Assembly: GCA_030323885.1 (NCBI GenBank)
Contig: CM059193.1
Coordinates: 92,133,990 to 92,197,989, forward strand
DNA: 64,000 nucleotides
Direction: 5' to 3'
Source: Branchipolynoe longqiensis
Lineage: Eukaryota; Annelida; Polychaeta; Phyllodocida; Polynoidae
The notes under the pieces are model-generated. The model saw only the letters and a program-made list of their open reading frames with translations, was not told the DNA's origin and ran no database searches. Below are positions 23,801 through 32,800 of the stretch, one piece after another (position 1 is the first letter of the stretch; each line of letters opens with the position of its first letter). The position numbers were made by a program, and so were the translations under genes.

Positions 23801-26800
23801 CAAACACCACACATAACTTACCAACAAAAGCCACAAATAGTGTGTAGGAGTAGGAGTGGGTTCGATCCCAGAGGCAGGTCAGAGTCTTAGCATCGTAACC
23901 ATGGCGACCCCATCCCCATATGTTCGGGGAGTCCAAGAGGAAACTGCAGAGAAGGAGTTGATTTTGTTTGTACATCCCTTTAACCACCGTAGACAAAAGC
24001 AGCTGTCGCATATTGAGATTTAAAAAAATATAGGTTCATGTAGATTTTATTTTATTTTATTTTATTTTTATCAAAAGCTGCATTGCCCGATGGAAAGATC
24101 ATATTTTCAAAACCAAAACATTTATCTAGATTTGATTCTACATATCTAACAGGTACTGGTGCATTTATTAAGCATTTGTCGCCACATAGAAGGGAATACT
24201 GAGGCGATTAAACAGAACCTGTTACACTCAGAAACCTATGGTGTCAGAGTGTTGGCGTGCTTGCCAAAATTAATTTTGCATGGTTGCACTTCAAATGTAT
24301 CAAACATTAGCCATTTAAAATAAAAGTTACTTCAATCTAAAGTAAGGTACCTTATAACGATCAACCTAATGTATTTATCTCAGCAAATGTCAGAAAGTCA
24401 AAACCATCGGACTATGCAACTATAATCTCAAACATGCAGTAAGGTAACAAACTGTATGGCTTCCCGAAGGGTTGATCTTCCAGCCGAGCAACCAATGTCA
24501 ACGTACACTTAATTAAAGTTCATACATATGCAAAATACATTGTTGCAACAAATCAGCAATTGACCTTTATTAACAATAAATCATTTAAACAAATTGTTTG
24601 CAGATCTATATGCCTTTTGTTCCCTGCTCGATGCGAATATGGCCTTCACGTTGACACGGTGTAAAATTACCATCAATGAGTTGAGCGTCCGCCTCCCGTT
24701 TTGGTAGGTTGTGGGATGGGGACCCTGGCCGAGTCAAACCAATGACTTACCAAATTTATACTTATCGCTACCTATCCTGGCGCTCGGCATAACTAGGACA
24801 GGGAAAGGAGCAGTGGAATGAGGAAGACCAATTGCCCGCGATTGAAAATTCCCCTGCTTAAACAACTAATGTACCAACAACAACAAAATGAGGAAGACCA
24901 ATTGTACATGATTGAACTTTCTGTTGTTTGAAAATGGATAAACAAAACCTATGATGTCCAACATTTCGGTGTGCACACCAAAATTAATTTAGCATTGTTT
25001 TCACTTCAAATATCTCCAAAGGTAACCTTTAAAATATAAGTTATTTCAAACTAAATTAAAGTAGATTATGCCAACCAACCTAATATATGCATCCAAAAAA
25101 CATATCGTAGAAACTAAAAATCATTGAATTTAGATTAGATTGGATTAGAGTGTTTGAGCTGTATGCTCAGGTCAAGTCGGAGACTCCACCATCAGGCCCC
25201 GCTACATGTGGTGAGGATGCTCTGTTTAGATTAGATTAGATTAGATTAGAGTATTTGTGCTGTATGCTCAGGTCAAGTCGGAGACTCCACCGTCATGGCC
25301 CACTACATGTGGAGGGGATGCTCTGTTTAGATTAGATTAGATTAGATTAGAATGTTTGAGCTGTATGCTCAGGCAAAGTCGGAGACTCCACCATCAGGGC
25401 CCACTACATGTGGTGAGGATGCTCTATTTAGATTAGATTAGAGTGTTTGAGATGTATGCTCAGGCCAAGTCGGAGACTCCACCATCAGGGCCCACTACAT
25501 GTGATGAGGATGCTCTGTTTAGATTAGATTAGAGTGTTTGAGATGTATGCTCAGGCCAAGTCAGAGACTCCACCATCAGGGCCCACTACATGTGGTGAGG
25601 ATGCTCTGTTTAGATTAGATTAGAGTGTTTGAGATGTATGCTCAGGCCAAGTCAGAGACTCCACCATCAGGGCCCACTACATGTGGTGAGGATGCTCTGT
25701 TTAGATTAGATTAGAGTGTTTGAGATGTATGCTCAGGCCAAGTCAGAGACTCCACCATCAGGGCCCACTACATGTGGTGAGGATGCTCTGTTTAGATTAG
25801 ATTAGAGTGTTTGAGATGTATGCTCAGGCCAAGTCTGACACTCCACCATCAAGACCCAAGGCATGTGTTGAGGATGCTCTGTTCAGTTTTGTCATCTGCT
25901 GGCGTTAGCTGGGTGTATCCTGCAATCTGCATTTCATCTGGTAGGCCTATCGCCTTTAACACTTTGTCAATCTGTCTTAAGCCCTGGTCACATAGCCGTT
26001 AGTGGACATACTGATCCGTAGGATAGATTAACGTGGGTTAAACGTGGTGTAAGTATGTTCAACTACATTGAAATACGTTAAGGTATGGCAGGTTTTGGTA
26101 CGGATAAATATGTTATGGTACGATAAATAAGTTATGGTATGGATAAATACGTTATGGTACGGATGCCAGTATGTTCAACTACGTTCAACTATGTTAGCCT
26201 CCACTACGTTCACCTATGTCCACTAACAGCTATCTGACCAGAGCTTCATCCAAGTACACTAGAGCACGCTAGAGTATGCTAGAATACGCTATAGTATGGT
26301 ACAGTATGTTAGCATCACGGATGCAAATTCAGCCTCTCACGTAATGCTTTTTTGAACATGTCCAAAAATTAAATCGGAGATCATGGCTCACCCACATTAT
26401 TACCAAGTTAACATCACGGACAAGTACAGATGCCGGTACATTCAACTACGTTCAACTATGTTCAACTACTTTCAACTATGTTAGCCTCCACTACATTCAA
26501 CTACATCCACTAACGGCTATGTGACGTGGGCTTTATGTCACTGTTTTATTGGGGCTTACCTGAAAAACCAGAGGCTGATGCACATTAGGATGGTGTTTCG
26601 TGGTGTGAAGATCCTGTCGTAGTAGGAATTGTGCACGATGTGGATATACCTGGAGCGACAATGTAGTATTTATCCTGCTACGTCATTCAGTATTATTACT
26701 GTTTATTTGTTGGTTTACGTCCTAGCAACATCTAAGGTCATATCAGAACGGGTACCGACTTGTGACAGTGTGCACTCATGGTGACTTTATAGTGCTGCCC

Positions 26801-29800
26801 CACTGGAAAATCAGTCCACCGCCACCATGACCCGATAACCCACTCAGTCACATTATCCTGACACTGAGCTAACCAGTCCTTGCCCTATCCTGTTAGTGCC
26901 GAGAGCCAGGCTAGGAAGTGACAAGTATCAATTGTGTAAGTCATTTGTTTTAATCGACCGGGAAGCGAACTCCCGACCTTTCGCACACGAGGCCTGCGCT
27001 TTACCGATTCGGCCACCGCGCCCGGTGCGGACAAGTGTAGGAGTCTGCACTAACCTCTCAGGCAAGGAGCCACATAGACAGATAGGCGTGGATAGGGTGA
27101 ATGCATCAGGGAGCCTAGGCAATCTAATGGTTAGCACGCTACCCCCGGAATGGCCAGAACCCCCGGGTTCGAACTGTGACCAAGTCAAACCAATGACTTA
27201 CAAATTTATACTCGTCGCTACCTACCCAGGCGCTCGGCATTAATAGGATAGCAAGGAGCAGTGGAATGATTTGTTGTTGTTTTACGTCATAGCAGCATCT
27301 AAGGTCATATCAGGATGGGTACCGACTTGTGACAGTGTGCACTCATGGCGACTTTATAGTGCTGCCCCACTGGAAGACCAGGCCACCAGCACCATGACCT
27401 GATATCCCACTCAGTCACATTATCCTGACACTGAGCCAACCAGCGCTTGCCCTATCCTAATAATGCCGAGCGCCTGGCTAGGAAGCGACAAGTATCAATT
27501 TTTAAGTCATTGGTTTGACCCTGCCAGGGTCAGTGGAATGAGGAAGACCAATTGTCCGCGATTGAAATTTCCCCTGTTTAATCAACTAATGTACTGCTGT
27601 GGGGTGTGAATGAAAATGGGAAATATTGCTTCTAGAGCGGGAATCGAACCCACATATCTTGCATTCCAGGCCGGTGTGCTAACGATTACACCACCGAGGC
27701 TTCCTGATGTCATCACCCTATTCCCGCTTACCTGTCTATTATAAATGTGGCTCCTTGTCTGAGAGGTCAGTGCAGACTACTACACTACCAAATTAAAAGA
27801 AATCCTCTAGTCGCGCTAGTTCCTTTATTTCACCACCCCCCCCCCTACACCCCACATGACACACACATGGGATTATGCACCTGTCAGAGTTGAGTTGTGT
27901 GGCAATTACAATTTTTTACAATTACCATTTTATTTGACTCTCTCGATCCCTTTTGGGATATGACAGCAACAAAACCATACATCTTTAATTCAGTTCAGTT
28001 GAATTTTGCTCAAAACAGAAATAAGCTGGATTTTCACACGTGTTGAAGAAATGACAAAGTAATGCCTAGTACACACCTACCGTTTGTGCGCACCCACCTA
28101 CCGTATATGATCTAAAACTGCCCGTTTCGCGCACAAAAATCGCTAGGTGTGCGCTCCCCGCGCACACCTAGCGATTGTGATTCCCGACTAAAAACTCAGT
28201 TTTAGGGCTAAAACGGGCCGATTACGATTGCGATTCGCGATTCGAAAAATGAATCGTCCCGTTTTCAGTCTTAAGCGGGTCGGGTCGGGTCGAGTCGCGA
28301 GTTTTAGTGCGCGAATCGTATACGGTAGGTGTGTACCAGGCATTAGTATACATTTTTACTTAGTAACAAATTACTTTTTACATTCCTATAACCAGAGTTT
28401 GTATTCTATGTTCATGTTGTTTTTAACGATCACCAGATAGGTTTTCTTCCAATGAAAATACCCGGAGTTATATCAATCTGAACGATAAGACTGCTTACAC
28501 TCGTCTGATGACCAAACTGGGGACATACGTGAGGTATAAAGTACTTATGCAAATATTATTAATGTATGTAATTCTCGGGTCTTATTATTGTTCTGCTATT
28601 CTAATATTGCTCTTGTAACCTCCTGTTGATGTGCGCTTTTCTATTCTGGGTTACTGGAGGTTGGGTTGCGGCCAGGAGAGTGGGGTGGGGGGGGGGGGGG
28701 CTTGCTTCCAAGCAGCTCCACTAATTCCCCCCCTTCCCTCCAGGTGGCGCCTCAACCACCTGCTATCTGCCCATTTCGCCAACGACTTAGCTCAATAAAA
28801 TTAATGGTAGGTCTTAAGGGCCAGCCAGAGTTATAGGCTCGATCCATACGAATCTGTCGTGTCTCTATTTCTATTATGGAACGAATTAATAATAGACTAC
28901 CACAGAAGGTGGAATTGCGGTGTGTCTTACCTGTTGAAGGAGACGGCGCCAATCGAGTAAAGAGAGCAGAAGCAGGCGATGAGGCAGATCAGAGCCACCG
29001 CCTCACACATCCCGGGGTGCTGGGCAAAGTAGCTCTCACCCTGAATCACACCTGGAGGCGTAAAAGTTGAGACGCCGTTAGGAAGCCTTTTATCTAGGTC
29101 ACTCTCTGAAACTGGGCACTAACGTGTGACACAGAAACCAAAAGTGAAAACCTTCTAAATAATAGCAGGAAGTGTTCCAAATAATAGCGGGATTAATGTT
29201 CATGTGAAAGTGCACATGTCCTGAATATGTCAGAGTTGTAAAAAAAGATATTTCACTTTTTGATTTTGATCTGACACAAATTTAGGAATATATTAAAGTG
29301 ACTTGTGTAAGGTGGAAATCAAACACAGATCCAAAATATAATATGAGCATTCATAACAAATGCAATCAATATTTGATTGGTTGTAGTTAAGAAAACAAGA
29401 TTATATCTTACAAGAAACAAATTCGAAAAAAGTTGAGAAAAGTTGGGTAAATTCAAGGTGTCGATATGTAGATTATCCATGCAAGCTAAGATTGCATATA
29501 TATGTGGCATGCGGTATGCGTATGCGGCAAAAAATGGAAAAGCATGTAAACGCCATGGTGCTTCCATATGTCCGGGTTACAATGCGGATCTGGATGTGAA
29601 TGTGAATGTGGTAAGTGGATCGTTCCATGCACTGATCGGTGCGAATGCGAACACGAATGCAGCACCATTTGCCATAGAGCAAACAAGAACTTTCCTTCAC
29701 AAGATTATAGCAAGAAAGACCGAAAATCACATGGGTAATTTATACCGCATGCTGCATACGCATTCGCATGCCGCATGTATATGGAATCTTTGCTTTATCC

Positions 29801-32800
29801 ATATTTTAACTTGTCCCTGAATTATTATTTGTTTGCTTGTTTGAGTTTTACGTCGTGGCAACATCTAGGGTCATGTCAAGACGGGTACCGACTTGTGACA
29901 GTGCGCACTGATAGTGACTTTTTTTAGTGCTGCCCCACTGGGAGACCACGACGCCGGCACCATGACCTGATATCCCACTCCGTCACATTATCCTGACACT
30001 GAGCCAACCAGTCCATGTCCTATCCTAATAAAACCTAGTGTGAGGTTATTAAGTGACAAGTATCAATTTTGTAAGTCATCGGTGTGACTCGACCGGGAAC
30101 CGAACTCTCTACCTTCCATAAGGGATACCTGGCTCTATCGATTCGGCCACCACGTCCGCTCCCTTCATTATTAACAGATGCAAAACAGATGCAAAAATAA
30201 ATAATAATAATAATAATAATAATAATCAGTGTGCAACTTTAACAGTGTATGTCTTTTCACTTTTAAATACAAAATGGTCTATTCTCTGCATACATTCAAT
30301 GCGTGTATAAACATTGGACCGACGTGGCTTCTTATAAGTTACATACAACCACTCTTTTGAATGAATGAATGAATGAATGAATGAATGAGTGAGTGAATGC
30401 ATTGTTCATGTTGCGGCGGCAACATGGGTAACTTGGCGCGCGGGACCGAATAGACTACATCACGGTTCCGACTGCGCATGCGCCGAAAACGGCCTTGGGA
30501 GCAAAGCAAAGGTGTACGGCCATTGAGTTTGCCTATACGCACGTTGAAAAACGTCAGTTTTATTCAAAACTAATAGAAATCCCAAACCCTAACCATAACA
30601 ATTTAATATCATCTTTTTGTTAAACCTGTTTTCTATATGTGTTCCAAGCGGTTTGTGTCTAGGTGGTGTGGTTTTAGCAATATTTTACTTTTTCTGTATG
30701 GAGATTACTCACTGCCATTGACAATGCATTGAGTACTCTGGCTGTGGCTCTAACACTAGTCTGAGTGCCAAGAACTTTCTAAATCTAAATGCACATGGCA
30801 TAAGATGTGCTGATTATATTGATGTAAATGCAATGCTGGATAAAAGATTAATATCTTAATTTATTATATATATTTTTTTAGTTGTATTCTATGTTTCAAA
30901 GAAGAGCTGAGATGAGCTGAAACTAGCACATTTCATTGCTGCACCCAGTGTATTAGCATGTGCCATGTGCTTTTGGGGGGGTTGTTTTGCTCTGACACAT
31001 CCCACAATGCACCGCGCCGCTGGAACCGTGATGTAGTCTATCGCTAACCTTGCACTCTATGGCGGTGTTGCGGATTCCGAGGGACACCAGTTTGCCAGGG
31101 ACACATCGCTTCTGCACATGCTTCAAAATCGAACAGCATTGTCACTAACATTATAAATTTAATATGTTTTTGGTAAAGATCTTTTCTATATGTATACCAA
31201 ACGATTTGGTTCTAGATGGTGTAATTTGAGAGATATTTGACTTTTTCTGTATTTTATGTATGAAGATGGCTCACGACCATTGACAATGCCTTGAGTTTGA
31301 CGGTACGCGCAGTGCAAAACGTTAGTTTTATTCAGAATTAATAGAAATCAAGAACCTTAACCTTATCAATTTAATATAGTCTTTATGGTAAAGATGTTTT
31401 CTATATGTGTACCAAGCGATTAGTTTCTAGATGGTGTAATTTGAGAGATATTTGACTTATTCCGTATGAAGATTTGCTCAAGGCCGTTAACAATGCATTT
31501 CAATGGAAGTGTCCCTGGCAAACTGGTGTCCCTCGGAATCCGCATGAGCGGCCGACACTGGCGCCACCTACACTCTTCCCCCGTAACTACACGCGCCACC
31601 ACTGCCACCTGGCGGTTCGGGCCTGCACTGCCGACTTGAGCACCGAATGAGCTTACTTTCGCCAGTCAGCCCGAACCTGCCGCGTGGTTACTGCAAAGCC
31701 CTGCTTCTTTTGAATGAACGAATGCATTATCAAACCAATGTTATATGTCCTAAATATATAGTTGTAATTGACGAATTGATGAAATAATTTAGAATAATAG
31801 GCATGCACTTTAAAAGTCAAATTGCGAACTTTCTGACACACCATTTTGGGATTTTGCATTCTCTACCAATTTGTCAACTTTAAGCCAGTATAGATAAACA
31901 CTGAACTACCTCTAGGCTAGATAAAAGATTCACCCGGTACTTGTAGTACACGGGTGAATGACAACGTAGTGTAAATACGGGCGAAAATAGCTTTAGTATG
32001 GAACCTGAACTAGAAACTGTGGCTCCAGTATCAAATGGCTACTTATATCGGCACAGATTTGGTGAAGTGGGAGAGAATGCAAAAAGACAAGATGGCGGCC
32101 GCAGAACGCCGTCGATTTCACTTTTAAATCTTATTAAACTAGATATTATATTATATTTTTCAACTCAAAGGTAGCGGGCTAATAATAAAACAGATGTAAA
32201 GAATAAATATTGCTTCTTAGATTGTGAAATTAGGCTCTCAATTCTCTGACCCGCATTTTCGACAGCTTTTACATAGGGTTGGTTTGCACCCCTACTGCAG
32301 CAGTACGGGGTGAATCTTGTATCTACCTCTAGGCCTACAAGTAATTCCTACTGAATCAATTTTTGCTTGGATTTAAATCTGGGTAATATAGGTTGATCCA
32401 ACTGTGGATAACAGGGGTTAATCTTTTATCTCGGGTCTAGCTAACGGCAATAAAGGCAATACAAATGTCGTCAAGTAAAATCTCCATGGTTCCTAACTAT
32501 GCTTTCTCCTTGAAGATTTAGCCGCTTTGATTCCATATGACATCATATAAACATGTAATAAAAGAGAAAGCCTCTTCATACGGAGACGCCATCTCTGTTT
32601 GAGTTCTCCACTCCCTAAAGGTACGTTCTGGGAATTGGTTAACGATTCTTACTGACGATGTTGAAGATATCCACGAAGCTGGAGACCAGGAGATCCGCAA
32701 AGGCCAAGTTACAGATGAAGATGTTTCCCACACTCTGTAACTCCTGCGTAAAATATAAATGAAAATTGGTAATCGTCCTTTTGATCAGGGTTTGGTGGGC

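Noticed and set aside
29443..29820. 125-codon plus-strand ORF (GKFKVSICRLSMQAKIAYI...)
   Set aside because: Generated by short ATGCGAATGCG-type repeats, with open frames on the opposite strand too; no domain.
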